The notes under the pieces: model-generated
What the model was told of the DNA's origin: nothing
The model's input: only the letters and a program-made list of their open reading frames with translations
Databases searched by the model: none
Program-made: the position numbers and the translations under genes
Shown here: positions 54,815-63,943 of the stretch, piece after piece
Layout of the letters: each line of letters starts with the position of its first letter
Position numbering within the stretch: the stretch's first letter is position 1
Source: Nonlabens arenilitoris
GTDB taxonomy: Bacteria; Bacteroidota; Bacteroidia; Flavobacteriales; Flavobacteriaceae
Assembly: GCF_002954765.1 (NCBI RefSeq)
Contig: NZ_MTPW01000001.1
Location: forward strand, 682,001-746,000
Reading direction: 5' to 3'
Length of the DNA stretch: 64,000 bases

Positions 54815-57280
54815 ATGCGTATAATAAAACTATTGACGTTACTCGTTTTTGCAGCTACTATAACTACCAGTTGTGGTTCGCAAAAATCAAGTAAAAAATC
54901 AGCAACTGCAGGAGCTGAGAAGAAAAAACCTAAAAAAGGTGGTATCCAACCTTACACCAAGGTAATCACTAAAGATGCTAAAAGTGATGAAGGATTATTC
55001 ACCGTCCATCAAGTGGAAGATAAATACTTCTATGAAATACCAGACAGTCTTTTTAATAGAGAGATGTTAATGGTAACTCGTATTGCTAAGACTGCCGCAG
55101 GATTAGGTTTCGGCGGAGGAAAGCAAAATACAGAAACACTAAGATGGCAACGTAAAAATGATAATGTTCTTTTAAGAGTTGTATCTCATCAAGTCGTAGC
55201 GGCAGACTCTTTACCTGTAAGCATGGCCGTAGAAAACTCAAATTTTGAACCGATCCTCTACTCTTTTCCTATACAAGCTATTAAAAAAGATAGCATTAAT
55301 AACAACATAGTAATCGATGTAACAGACTTCTTTACTAAAGATGTTCCATCTATAGGATTCCCTAAGAGATCACGTACAAGATATAAAGCCACACGATTAG
55401 ATGAGAAACGTTCTTACATAGATACATTAAGGTCTTATCCTTTAAATATAGAATCTAGACATGTAAAAACATATCTAGCTAGTTCTCCACCTTCTAACAG
55501 CAGTACTGGATCCATTACTTTAGAAATGAGTAACTCTATGATTCTTTTACCTAAAGAACCTATGAAGAGACGTTACTTTGACCAGCGTGTAGGATGGTTT
55601 GCTAGAGGTCAACAAGATTATGGCCTAGATGCCCAAGAAACTAAAACCGTACGTTACTTAGATCGCTGGAGACTTGAGGTTAAAGATGAAGATATCGCAA
55701 AATTTGAAGCAGGTGAACTTGTAGTGCCTAAAAAGCAAATCGTTTATTATATAGACCCAGCAACACCAGTTCAATGGAGAAAATATATTAAGCAAGGTAT
55801 TGAGGACTGGCAAGTAGCATTTGAAGCTGCAGGATTCAAAAATGCAATTATCGCTGCAGATGCACCTACAAAAGAAGAAGATCCAGATTGGAGTCCAGAA
55901 GATGTACGCTACTCAGTAGTACGTTATTTAGCATCACCTATTCCTAATGCAAATGGTCCTCACGTCTCTGATCCACGTAGTGGTGAGATTCTTGAGTCTG
56001 ATATCAACTGGTATCATAATGTAATGACCTTGTTAAGAAACTGGTTCTTTGTACAAACAGCAGCAATCAACCCAGATGCACAATCTACAGAATTCGATGA
56101 AGCTGTAATGGGACGTCTCATTAGATTTGTAAGCTCTCACGAGGTAGGACATACGTTAGGTTTACCACACAACATGGGAAGCTCAATAGCCTATAATGTA
56201 GAAGACTTAAGAGATCCAGAATTCACTAAAAAATTCGGTACTGCTCCGTCTATTATGGACTATGCACGTTTTAATTATATCGCACAGCCTGGTGATGGTG
56301 ACGTTGCCCTAATGCCTAATATAGGACCTTATGATAAATACTCTATTGCATGGGGCTATCGACCTATATTGAATAAAACAGCTCTTGAAGAGAAAACTAT
56401 CCTAGATCAATGGATTCTAGAAAAAGCAGGTGATCCAGTATATCGTTTTGGACGTCAACAATTTGGCGTTGTTGACCATACTAGCCAAACTGAAGACTTA
56501 GGTGATGACTCAATGAGAGCAAGTTCTTATGGGATTAAAAACCTACAACGTATCATTCCTAATTTAGGGAAATGGACAGGTAAAGAAGGTGAGAATTTTG
56601 ATAACCTAGAGACTATGTATGGCCAGGTATTAGGACAGTACAATAGATATATGGGACATGTAACAGGTAATATAGGTGGAGTAAAAGAAACCTATAAAGC
56701 ATATGGACAAGAAGGCGCGGTATATGAGCATGCTTCTAGAGATAAACAAACTAGGGCTATGAAATTCTTACAAGAAGAATTATTCAGCACACCAGAGTGG
56801 TTAATCGACCAAAACATTTTTAACAAATTTGAGTCTGATGGTGCTATTGAACGTATACGTAGCACACAAGTTCGTACTTTAAACAACTTACTAGACTTTG
56901 GACGCATGGCGCGTCTAATGGAAAATGAAGAAGTCAATGGCACTAGTGCTTATGGGCTTTTGGAAATGATGCAAGATTTAAGAAAAGGGATTTTCAGCGA
57001 GCTTTCTAAAGGTCAGACAATTGATAGGTACCGTCGTAACTTACAACGTGCTTATGTGGAGCGTCTAGAATTTATTATGAATAATGAACAGCCTAGAAGT
57101 CGTTTTGGTGGTAGTTCTATAGATGTTGAACAAAGTGATATACGTCCAATTGTACGTGCAGAATTAAAGCAGTTAAGATCAGATGCAAAAAGAAGCATAG
57201 GCCGCACAAGAGACCAACTTTCTAAAATACATTTAGAAGATTTAGTAGAACGTATTGATTTAATTTTAGACCCTAAGTAA
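54815..57280 (+). CDS. Zinc-dependent metalloprotease (DUF5117/DUF5118 type)
   Basis: 821 residues with a lipoprotein signal (TTSC, Cys about 20), then a Lys-rich linker. An N-terminal DUF5118-like segment (about 45-100) and a DUF5117-like region (about 110-300) precede the catalytic part. The metzincin zinc motif HExxHxxGxxH is at about 443-453 (HEVGHTLGLPH), followed by SIMDYARFNY containing the Met-turn. It would be an outer-membrane lipoprotein or surface protease. It is often found near SusCD loci in Bacteroidota, but a functional link here is not shown. It has its own terminators on both sides. Confidence 0.94.
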   Translation: MRIIKLLTLLVFAATITTSCGSQKSSKKSATAGAEKKKPKKGGIQPYTKVITKDAKSDEGLFTVHQVEDKYFYEIPDSLFNREMLMVTRIAKTAAGLGFGGGKQNTETLRWQRKNDNVLLRVVSHQVVAADSLPVSMAVENSNFEPILYSFPIQAIKKDSINNNIVIDVTDFFTKDVPSIGFPKRSRTRYKATRLDEKRSYIDTLRSYPLNIESRHVKTYLASSPPSNSSTGSITLEMSNSMILLPKEPMKRRYFDQRVGWFARGQQDYGLDAQETKTVRYLDRWRLEVKDEDIAKFEAGELVVPKKQIVYYIDPATPVQWRKYIKQGIEDWQVAFEAAGFKNAIIAADAPTKEEDPDWSPEDVRYSVVRYLASPIPNANGPHVSDPRSGEILESDINWYHNVMTLLRNWFFVQTAAINPDAQSTEFDEAVMGRLIRFVSSHEVGHTLGLPHNMGSSIAYNVEDLRDPEFTKKFGTAPSIMDYARFNYIAQPGDGDVALMPNIGPYDKYSIAWGYRPILNKTALEEKTILDQWILEKAGDPVYRFGRQQFGVVDHTSQTEDLGDDSMRASSYGIKNLQRIIPNLGKWTGKEGENFDNLETMYGQVLGQYNRYMGHVTGNIGGVKETYKAYGQEGAVYEHASRDKQTRAMKFLQEELFSTPEWLIDQNIFNKFESDGAIERIRSTQVRTLNNLLDFGRMARLMENEEVNGTSAYGLLEMMQDLRKGIFSELSKGQTIDRYRRNLQRAYVERLEFIMNNEQPRSRFGGSSIDVEQSDIRPIVRAELKQLRSDAKRSIGRTRDQLSKIHLEDLVERIDLILDPK

Positions 57281-57292
57281 AAGTTTTATTTA

Positions 57293-57308
57293 CGCTTTCG
57301 CGAAAGCG
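57293..57308. repeat. Dispersed palindrome copy after the metalloprotease gene
   Basis: Perfect CGCTTTCGCGAAAGCG, 12 bases after the stop codon and upstream of a strong terminator. Confidence 0.95.
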
Positions 57309-57333
57309 TGTAAAACTATATTAATTTATAAAG

Positions 57334-57367
57334 AACTGCCTTCTCAATTGAGAAGGCAGTTTTTTTT
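57334..57367 (+). terminator. Terminator after the metalloprotease gene
   Basis: A 28-base perfect palindrome (arms AACTGCCTTCT and AGAAGGCAGTT, centre CAATTG) followed by a T run. Confidence 0.92.
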
Positions 57368-57399
57368 ATTGCTGTTTTATAAAAGTTTATATTGCACAC

Positions 57400-57591
57400 A
57401 TGAACATATTACTTTATCTAGATCCAGGATTAGGAATGATGATTGCTCAAGCAGCGATTGCAGCGTTTGCTGGATTTGTCCTTTTTTACAAAACTGTCGT
57501 CGCAAAAATTAAAGGCTGGCTAGGGATTAAAAATAAGAATGAGGACTCTAATTTTGAAGATATGTATGATGATAACGATTTAAAGAATTAA
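57400..57591 (+). CDS. Small single-TM membrane protein
   Basis: 63 residues: a short polar start (MNILLYLDPGLGMM), one TM helix (about 14-34), then a basic stretch (KIKGWLGIKNKN) and an acidic tail (EDMYDDNDLKN). It stops 2 bases before the methyltransferase gene and is probably co-translated with it. The function is unknown. The YLDPGLG start is a recurring feature of small proteins beside such methyltransferase/sulfatase genes, as I recall it. Confidence 0.7.
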   Translation: MNILLYLDPGLGMMIAQAAIAAFAGFVLFYKTVVAKIKGWLGIKNKNEDSNFEDMYDDNDLKN

Positions 57592-57593
57592 AA

Positions 57594-58970
57594 ATGCTTA
57601 GGCATCCTGCATCATATAGAGACCCATCAGGTTTTATATATCAGTACAATGGCAAATACTTCAGGCAAATAAACCCCTCCTATTTTGAGGAATACCATGC
57701 TATAAAAAATAAAGGAATTTATAAGCAATTATGGGATAAAAACTGGTTAATAAACCATGAGGAAATTAGCATTGATAATGATAAAATTATTCTCAAACCT
57801 GCTCAATTAGATTTTGTTTCATATCCTTATGAATGGTCATTTACTGCTTATAAACATGCCGCACAACTGACCTTGCGATTGCAACTATTTTTGTTAGAAA
57901 ATGGTTTTTCACTTAAAGATGCCAGCGCTTTTAATATTACATTTCAAAATGGTAAAGCTCTTTTTATAGATACTTTAAGTATTGAAAGATACCGCGATAA
58001 CGAACCATGGAAAGGTTTAAAACAATTTAACGAGCACTTTTTTGCTCCATTGTTACTCGCTCAAAGACACGGCAGTTATTACCTTAAGTCTTTACAGCAT
58101 CGTATTAATGGCTTCCCGTTAGATGAGGCCTCTAAACTATTATCATGGAAATCTAAATTGAGCCCGACGATTTATTCTCATATTCATTTTTTAGGTAAAC
58201 AGAAAAATGAAACTATAGGTCAAGCGTCGAATGACTCAAAAAGTAAAGGGCTAGACAAAGTTTCACAAATTAAAATGCTAAAGACTCTAGAGATGCATAT
58301 CTCTAAGATGAACCTACAAGAAAACACAGAATGGAGTTCTTATTATAACCAAACTAATTATGATGAGCAGGCCTTTAATCTCAAAAAGGAATTCATACAA
58401 AAATGGACTGCAGAAATAAATGCAAAAAAGATTGTAGATCTAGGTGGTAATGATGGTACGTTTAGTAAAGTCGCGCTTTCTAATGCAAATCAGGTAATTG
58501 TTTGCGATATCGATCAGAGTGCTATTAATGATTGCTATATTAACAATATTAAAAATAAAGAGTATAATATCATCCCTATAGTATCCGATTTAATGCAGCC
58601 CGCAGCAAGTTTAGGATTCCATAATCAGGAACGAGATTCGTTTATTACTCGCATACAAGATTACGGTTCAGATTTAAGTATGGCGTTAGCTCTAATACAT
58701 CACATGACTCTATCTGGCAATGTACCATTCGAAATGAGTGCTTTATTTTTCAAATCCTTGAGCCCTTATTTAATTATTGAGTTTCCTGATAGAGAAGATA
58801 GTTGGGTGCAGTTTATTTTAAATAGTAAAAGAGATGCTATTCACTTATTCGATGATTATAATCTGGCAAACTTTGAAGACGCTTATAAAAAGCACTACTC
58901 GATTATTAACAAGGCAGCAATAATAGGGACACATCGCACTCTCTTTTTAATGAAAAGATATGAAAGATAA
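57594..58970 (+). CDS. Class I SAM-dependent methyltransferase-like protein
   Basis: 458 residues. The N-terminal half (DPSGFIYQYNGKYFRQINPSY, LKDASAFNITFQNGKALFIDTLSIERY) resembles a kinase-like or partner domain common to this family. The C-terminal half (about 270-458) has a Rossmann methyltransferase core: motif I KIVDLGGNDGTFS (about 279-291), motif II VIVCDIDQSAI and the LALIHHMTLSGNVPFE segment. The substrate is unknown. It overlaps the next, membrane-bound gene by 11 bases, which suggests modification of an envelope or polysaccharide component. Confidence 0.82.
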   Translation: MLRHPASYRDPSGFIYQYNGKYFRQINPSYFEEYHAIKNKGIYKQLWDKNWLINHEEISIDNDKIILKPAQLDFVSYPYEWSFTAYKHAAQLTLRLQLFLLENGFSLKDASAFNITFQNGKALFIDTLSIERYRDNEPWKGLKQFNEHFFAPLLLAQRHGSYYLKSLQHRINGFPLDEASKLLSWKSKLSPTIYSHIHFLGKQKNETIGQASNDSKSKGLDKVSQIKMLKTLEMHISKMNLQENTEWSSYYNQTNYDEQAFNLKKEFIQKWTAEINAKKIVDLGGNDGTFSKVALSNANQVIVCDIDQSAINDCYINNIKNKEYNIIPIVSDLMQPAASLGFHNQERDSFITRIQDYGSDLSMALALIHHMTLSGNVPFEMSALFFKSLSPYLIIEFPDREDSWVQFILNSKRDAIHLFDDYNLANFEDAYKKHYSIINKAAIIGTHRTLFLMKRYER

Positions 58971-60423
58971 GATACTATCCTATCTTAATAACAATAACCA
59001 CTACTGGTGGACGGTAGGTTTATTACCTGGCATGTATGCTATGACCTATTTATATACTAACAATTATACATTAGTAAATTCTTGGACTCAATTTTCATAC
59101 TTAGTCTTAACAATGACCATTATACCTAGCACAATAACGATCCTAGGTAATTTTTTATTAAGAAACAAAAGCCAAAGAATTAAGACAATATTTAATTCAA
59201 GTGTTTTTATCATAACTGCAGGTATAACACTATCGTTAGTTATCTATTTCAGATACAGATGGAAAGGTATTATCTTACTTATAGTAGCTGCAATTGTCGT
59301 AAGTTGGCTAATAGGTAAACATTATAAAAAAGGAGTACTCTTTCTTGCATTGATGACCTTGATAGGAATTGCTCAATTCAATTATTATTATTTTACAAAA
59401 ATCATCAATAAAGAACAGTGGATCACCGATAATAATATTGCTGAAACTACTTTTACTAAAAAACCTAACATTTATTTAATTCAACCAGATGGGTATGCTG
59501 GTAAAATAGCTCTACTTAATGAGTATTATAATTATGATAACAGTTTATTTTACGATCAAATGTCTGAATTAGGCTTTAAATTTAATCACAATTATAGAAG
59601 CAATTACCCATCTACTTTATCATCTAACATCACACTATTTTCAGGCCAGCATCATTTTTATGAAAACGGAACTATGATTAATGAACCAATAGATGCACGT
59701 GAAATTATAATGGAAAATAATCCCGTTTTAAAAGCTTTTAAAAGTAACGGTTACTTTACTACAGCAATATTACAACATCGCTATTTACTAATGAATCATC
59801 CAGCGATAGGATATGATCGTATAAATATATCTGAAGATGAACTAGCTATAATCCCTAATCACGAGTTGAATAAAGATTACATTAGTGAGCTAGAAAAAGC
59901 CCTTTCTACTGAAAACAGTCAACCACAGTTTTATTTTATTGAAATACTAGAACCAGGACACATTCCTAATGAAATGGGGAAAGACACTTCAATAAAAAAA
60001 GAAAGAGATAAATATATTGAGAAACTAAAATCTACAAATGAGGATTTGATACAGATGACATCTATGATCACTAACCATGATCCTAATGCAATAGTAGTCA
60101 TCGCTGCAGATCACGGAGGTTTTGTAGGTTTTAATTACAGTACAGAATGTTTTATTGAGCCCAGTAATAAAACTTACCTACATCAAGCAATATTCAGTGC
60201 TTTATTGACTATAAAAGCTCCTACTGAATTTCAATCATATCATAACAATATTAAAAGTACTATAAGTGTTTTCCCTACTCTATTCAATTACCTTGCGCAG
60301 GATTCAGTAACAAAGAACAAATTAGACAACAGTAGTTATCAATTAATTAAAAGTGGCACTCAACGTGGTATTTATAAATATTATGATGAAAATGGAATTC
60401 CTGTCACAGAAAAAATACAGTAA
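58960..60423 (+). CDS. Membrane-anchored sulfatase/alkaline-phosphatase-superfamily protein
   Basis: 487 residues. Four or five TM helices lie in the first ~155 residues (about 16-32, 46-66, 78-96, 103-118, 122-142). The periplasmic domain starts with PNIYLIQPDGYAG (metal-binding Asp) and has a possible nucleophile in YPSTLSSNITLFSG, and the late metal motif AADHGG near residue 385. This resembles LtaS/EptA-type transferases, which move phospho- or sulfo-groups on envelope polymers. The substrate is not known. Confidence 0.82.
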   Translation: MKDKILSYLNNNNHYWWTVGLLPGMYAMTYLYTNNYTLVNSWTQFSYLVLTMTIIPSTITILGNFLLRNKSQRIKTIFNSSVFIITAGITLSLVIYFRYRWKGIILLIVAAIVVSWLIGKHYKKGVLFLALMTLIGIAQFNYYYFTKIINKEQWITDNNIAETTFTKKPNIYLIQPDGYAGKIALLNEYYNYDNSLFYDQMSELGFKFNHNYRSNYPSTLSSNITLFSGQHHFYENGTMINEPIDAREIIMENNPVLKAFKSNGYFTTAILQHRYLLMNHPAIGYDRINISEDELAIIPNHELNKDYISELEKALSTENSQPQFYFIEILEPGHIPNEMGKDTSIKKERDKYIEKLKSTNEDLIQMTSMITNHDPNAIVVIAADHGGFVGFNYSTECFIEPSNKTYLHQAIFSALLTIKAPTEFQSYHNNIKSTISVFPTLFNYLAQDSVTKNKLDNSSYQLIKSGTQRGIYKYYDENGIPVTEKIQ

Positions 60424-61174
60424 ATCACTTATTGTTTTACTATTGTCATTAACTAGTTTTATATCGCAAGCACAGTCTTGTGTTTGCTATCAAAATCATT
60501 TTTTAAATGATTATAAGGAAGCTGATTTTATAGCACAAGTCACAGTGACTAACGTGGAATCTGACTTTAGAATAGAGAATGAAGATTTGATTGAATTTGA
60601 CACATCAATAATATTTAAGGGTTCAGAATCAAAATCATTATTTATACAACAAGAAGTGGGGAATAGCAGTGATAATTCTAAGTGCAGACTGTTCTTAAAA
60701 CCTGGTGATGAACTTATCGTTTTTGCCCAATTAGTGAATGGAGCAATAATCACTACACCATGTCATAGGAATAGTTTTATTTATAAAGATGATCCTAAAT
60801 TCTTGCTAGCAAACAAGAATCTAATAGGCACACTTAATACGCTTTCTTTATTCAATGAACAAATTGAGGCTTCATCAATTAATTGTACTTCATTAACAAA
60901 TGATACTGATATAATTAGTAAGGTAGGCAACCTAGATTTAAAGGACTCACAGTCTTATTTTGGTCTATACAACATTAAATTTTCTGAAGATAATTTAATC
61001 AACTACATAGGTGTTATATCATCTTTTAATAAAGAGATTGACAAGAAAATTAGGATCATGCTCATTAAGAAAAAATGGGAAACATGTGAACTCAACGAGA
61101 ATAAAGAATTATTAGTTGCATATTTTTATCATCCTGCGACATTCTATAGGAAAGAGTATTTAAGTACATACTAG
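60386..61174 (+). CDS. Secreted TIMP/NTR-like cysteine-containing protein
   Basis: About 262 residues from the ATG at 60386 (a nearby ATG at 60392 is equally possible; both lie inside the preceding gene). The signal peptide ends SQAQ. The mature protein starts with Ser-Cys-Val-Cys, and the sequence FIAQVTVTNVES, IIFKG, CRLFLKPGDELIVFAQ and ITTPCHRNSF follows the pattern of TIMP/netrin-like (OB-fold) domains with an N-terminal CxC. A C-terminal region of about 110 residues is not recognised. It is probably exported and disulphide-bonded. Confidence 0.7.
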   Translation: MKMEFLSQKKYSKSLIVLLLSLTSFISQAQSCVCYQNHFLNDYKEADFIAQVTVTNVESDFRIENEDLIEFDTSIIFKGSESKSLFIQQEVGNSSDNSKCRLFLKPGDELIVFAQLVNGAIITTPCHRNSFIYKDDPKFLLANKNLIGTLNTLSLFNEQIEASSINCTSLTNDTDIISKVGNLDLKDSQSYFGLYNIKFSEDNLINYIGVISSFNKEIDKKIRIMLIKKKWETCELNENKELLVAYFYHPATFYRKEYLSTY

Positions 61175-61617
61175 ACAAGTTTGTTCCCTTTTGTTTTTAA
61201 GAAGTAAAAACCAGCCACCAATATGAATAATAAAATGGGCTGTATTAAAAAACGACGGATATAAAATAATGCCATTTTCATAAAACTAGAATCTGCATCT
61301 AAAAGTAAAGTGAAAGCAAATATTAATATAATGTAAGCAAACAAATACACCCATAACGCTGCATGGATATAACTTTCTCTTTTATACAAAAACCACAGTA
61401 TCCATAAGGAGAGAACCATATTAAGTAGGTACCTCAAACTAGTACCTGCAAGTACGTTCCACACATTTAGGTCAGGAAGATCATATAATTGAAAGTTTGA
61501 ATGAAAATAATTATACAATGGATCGTTAAACAATGGAATCTCATATAATCTTACTAATATTAGAGAAATGACTAGTATTATTATAATTAAAGTAGAAAAA
61601 CTCTTAGCAATTATCAT
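61171..61617 (-). CDS. Exosortase F-associated small membrane protein
   Basis: 148 residues, four hydrophobic helices (about 8-24, 51-70, 77-100, 118-140) and few charged residues. It overlaps xrtF by 4 bases (ATGA-type junction). Small hydrophobic partners of this type regularly follow XrtF in flavobacteria. The identification is by context and layout, not by motif. It may help position or stabilise the exosortase. Confidence 0.7.
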   Translation of the reverse strand: MIIAKSFSTLIIIILVISLILVRLYEIPLFNDPLYNYFHSNFQLYDLPDLNVWNVLAGTSLRYLLNMVLSLWILWFLYKRESYIHAALWVYLFAYIILIFAFTLLLDADSSFMKMALFYIRRFLIQPILLFILVAGFYFLKTKGNKLV

Positions 61618-62150
61618 GTTTGTTTTGGCTTTTTAATCCATAACAACCAGAGTAAAATCACTGAACCGTAAATCACTGCAGGAAACAATATATCATGTGA
61701 AATATGATCATACTGAGGATATTTATATTTAATAACAGCTAAGGCAACTAACCTAGACAAATTAACTAAGTATATAAAAATAACGCCAGTTATAATGAAA
61801 AGGACTGTTTTTTTCCACGCTTTCGCGAAAGCAAGAACAAAAGCCACAAACAATATCATCACACTTATTGCATTACAACCTTCTATCACCCGATAGACAA
61901 CCGTTTTATCTAAATACATATAAACTGATGGATGATGCGGCACATTAGATATTTGAGCGTCATATCCTAAAGCTATTAATAATTGCTGGGTTTGAAATGA
62001 TACTTGAGATGTTACGGGATCTGGATAGTTTGATGAATTATAATCCTGTTGTAAATACAGATAGTAAATCAATGATAGAACGATATAAATAATACCAAAA
62101 GTAGCCACAAACTTAAAAACCGGTATGTAGGTACGTAATGCTCCCATCAT
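61614..62150 (-). CDS. xrtF: Exosortase family protein XrtF
   Basis: 178 residues. Exosortase active-site residues are visible: Cys92 in VIEGCNAISV, Arg133 in NLSRL and His152 in HDILFP, each at the membrane face, with five or six TM helices. Exosortases cut a C-terminal sorting signal and probably attach the protein to a surface carrier. Residues 107-111 are AFAKA in the loop after the second-to-last core helix pair, encoded by a palindrome copy. The gene forms a pair with the small membrane protein downstream. Substrates with a matching PEP-CTERM-like signal were not found in this window. Confidence 0.9.
   Translation of the reverse strand: MMGALRTYIPVFKFVATFGIIYIVLSLIYYLYLQQDYNSSNYPDPVTSQVSFQTQQLLIALGYDAQISNVPHHPSVYMYLDKTVVYRVIEGCNAISVMILFVAFVLAFAKAWKKTVLFIITGVIFIYLVNLSRLVALAVIKYKYPQYDHISHDILFPAVIYGSVILLWLLWIKKPKQT
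61818..61833. repeat. Dispersed palindrome copy inside xrtF
   Basis: CGCTTTCGCGAAAGCA; the 14-base core is exact. On the minus strand it encodes AFAKA at residues 107-111. Confidence 0.93.
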
Positions 62151-62164
62151 TAATTATTTTATGA

Positions 62165-62172
62165 CAAAGTTA
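62165..62172 (-). promoter_or_regulatory. Probable -7 element for xrtF
   Basis: TAACTTTG on the minus strand, about 15 bases before the ATG at 62150. The nearest TTTG upstream is too close (10 bases) to be the -33 element. Confidence 0.4.
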
Positions 62173-62220
62173 AATATTTAATCAAAGGCATAACTTAATT
62201 TTACCTTTTTAAAATATATC

Positions 62221-62676
62221 ATGACACTAGAAACATTAAAACCAAAAGTTACTGAAATAGTAAATCATCCAGACTTAACGACACGTCTTAAAATGCAAGG
62301 TGTTTGTGATTTATTACAGTCTAGTATAGGCTATTATGACTGGGTAGGTTTTTATATGGCACATGCTACTGAGCCTACATTACATCTATGGTCTCAAGCA
62401 GGAGAACCTACTGATCATACTGTTATACCTTTTGGGAAAGGAATATGTGGTCAAGTCGCTGTTTCAAATCAAAATTTTGTTGTAGATGATGTGCATGCTC
62501 AGGACAACTATATTGCCTGCAGTATCCATGTTAAAAGTGAGGTTGTCATCCCTTTATTCAAAGATGGTAAAAACATAGGCCAGATAGATATAGACAGTAA
62601 TACTGCAAAGGCTTTTTCTCAAGAAGACGAAAAGTTTCTTGAATGGGTGAACGAGCAAGTGGCTACGATTCTTTAA
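62221..62676 (+). CDS. GAF-domain protein, likely free-methionine-(R)-sulfoxide reductase
   Basis: 151 residues, a single GAF domain. Cys residues lie in KGICGQVAV (about 80) and ACSIHVKSEVVIPL (about 100), in line with the catalytic positions of YebR-type fRMsr proteins. The word YYDWVGFYMA and the end DIDSNTAKAFSQEDEKFLEWVNEQVA are typical of the family. It would reduce free methionine-R-sulfoxide in the cytoplasm using thioredoxin. The last 14 bases overlap the 3' end of galE on the other strand. Confidence 0.85.
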   Translation: MTLETLKPKVTEIVNHPDLTTRLKMQGVCDLLQSSIGYYDWVGFYMAHATEPTLHLWSQAGEPTDHTVIPFGKGICGQVAVSNQNFVVDDVHAQDNYIACSIHVKSEVVIPLFKDGKNIGQIDIDSNTAKAFSQEDEKFLEWVNEQVATIL

Positions 62677-63691
62677 TATCTACAACATTTTGCTGCCATT
62701 TCCAGGCACTTTTAAGGGCGTCTTTTAAGGTAAGTTGTGCTTTCCAACCCAAGACATTATTTGCTTTGGTAGTGTCTGCATATGCAGCGGTCACATCACC
62801 ATCTCTACGCTGTACAATTTTATAATTCAGAGATATTCCTGATGCATTTTCAAAAGCATGAACCACTTCTAAAACAGAAGATCCCGTACCTGTTCCTATA
62901 TTAAACGTTTCAAAATTAATAGCTGCGCTTTGATTAATCAACCTTTCTAGCGCAACCACATGGGCTTTAGCAAGATCCACTACATGAATATAATCCCTAA
63001 CAGCGGTTCCATCCTTTGTAGGATAGTCGTCACCAAAAATGGATAGTTGCTCTCTTAAACCTATTGCGGTTTGAGTAATATATGGAATTAGATTTTGAGG
63101 CGTACCCAATGGCAATTCACCGATTAATCCAGAGTCGTGCGCACCGATTGGGTTGAAATAACGCAAAGCAATAGCGTTTAAAGAAGGGTCAACCTTACAA
63201 ACATCGGCTATTATTTCCTCGCCTATTTGCTTAGTATTACCATAAGGTGATTCTGCCGGTTTTACTGGTGATATTTCAGTAATAGGAAGCTCATCAGCCT
63301 GTCCATAAACAGTACATGAAGAACTGAATATAAGATTAGATTTTGGTAACTTTTGAAGCTCTTTTAAAAGATACACTAGGCTATTCACATTATTTTCATA
63401 GTATAATAGAGGATTTTGCACACTCTCACCTACTGCCTTAGAAGCTGCAAAGTGTATCACGCCATCGATATCATGATTTCTAGTAAAAAAATCACTTACT
63501 GACTGTTGATCTCTTAAATCTAACTTTTCAAACACAGGCTTTTTATTAGAGATTACTTGAATTCTTTCTAACACATTTATCGATGAATTAGAAAGATTAT
63601 CCAATATAATTACCTGATAATCTGTATTTAACAATTCTACAACAACATGTGAACCTATAAAACCTAATCCACCCGTAACTAATATCTTCAT
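62663..63691 (-). CDS. galE: UDP-glucose 4-epimerase
   Basis: 342 residues, the normal length. The NAD-binding motif GGLGFIGSH is at 7-15. FSSSCTVYG supplies the catalytic Ser, and the YGNTKQIGEE segment holds the YxxxK pair (about 149-153). RDYIHVVDLAKAHV and FNIGTGTGSSVLEV are also conserved. It interconverts UDP-glucose and UDP-galactose for surface glycans. It is monocistronic, with tRNA-Val upstream on the same strand. Confidence 0.96.
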   Translation of the reverse strand: MKILVTGGLGFIGSHVVVELLNTDYQVIILDNLSNSSINVLERIQVISNKKPVFEKLDLRDQQSVSDFFTRNHDIDGVIHFAASKAVGESVQNPLLYYENNVNSLVYLLKELQKLPKSNLIFSSSCTVYGQADELPITEISPVKPAESPYGNTKQIGEEIIADVCKVDPSLNAIALRYFNPIGAHDSGLIGELPLGTPQNLIPYITQTAIGLREQLSIFGDDYPTKDGTAVRDYIHVVDLAKAHVVALERLINQSAAINFETFNIGTGTGSSVLEVVHAFENASGISLNYKIVQRRDGDVTAAYADTTKANNVLGWKAQLTLKDALKSAWKWQQNVVDIKES

Positions 63692-63778
63692 GAATAAAAA
63701 AATCTTTAGTAAAAATACATCATTAGGTTGTAAAATTCAGTAGAGAAGCAACGCTTTAATCTAAATAAAAAGCATAAA

Positions 63779-63806
63779 AAAAGGTCTTCATTTCTGAAGA
63801 CCTTTT
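63779..63806 (-). terminator. Terminator downstream of tRNA-Val
   Basis: Stem AAAAGGTCTTCA/TGAAGACCTTTT (63779-63790 and 63795-63806), loop TTTC, with extra A residues on the left as the minus-strand U run. Confidence 0.9.
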
Positions 63807-63808
63807 CG

Positions 63809-63883
63809 TGGGCGCTAAGGGATTCGAACCCCTGACCCCTTGGGTGTAAACCAAGTGCTCTGAACCAACTGAGCTAAGCGCCC
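63809..63883 (-). tRNA. tRNA-Val (TAC)
   Basis: The minus strand begins GGGCGCT and ends AGCGCCC-A, giving a 7-bp acceptor stem. The anticodon arm is CTTGG-TTTACAC-CCAAG with TAC, and the T arm is normal (AGGGG-TTCGAAT-CCCTT). The CCA end is not encoded. A terminator hairpin follows. Confidence 0.95.
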
Positions 63884-63943
63884 TAAAAGCGGATGCAAAT
63901 ATAAAACCATTCCTGGAATTTACAAGCCTTTTTCAAAAAAAAA

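Noticed and set aside
60353..60385. Longer start for the TIMP-like protein at 60353
   Set aside because: It would add residues before the signal peptide within the coding region of the previous gene; ATGs at 60386 or 60392 give a normal signal.
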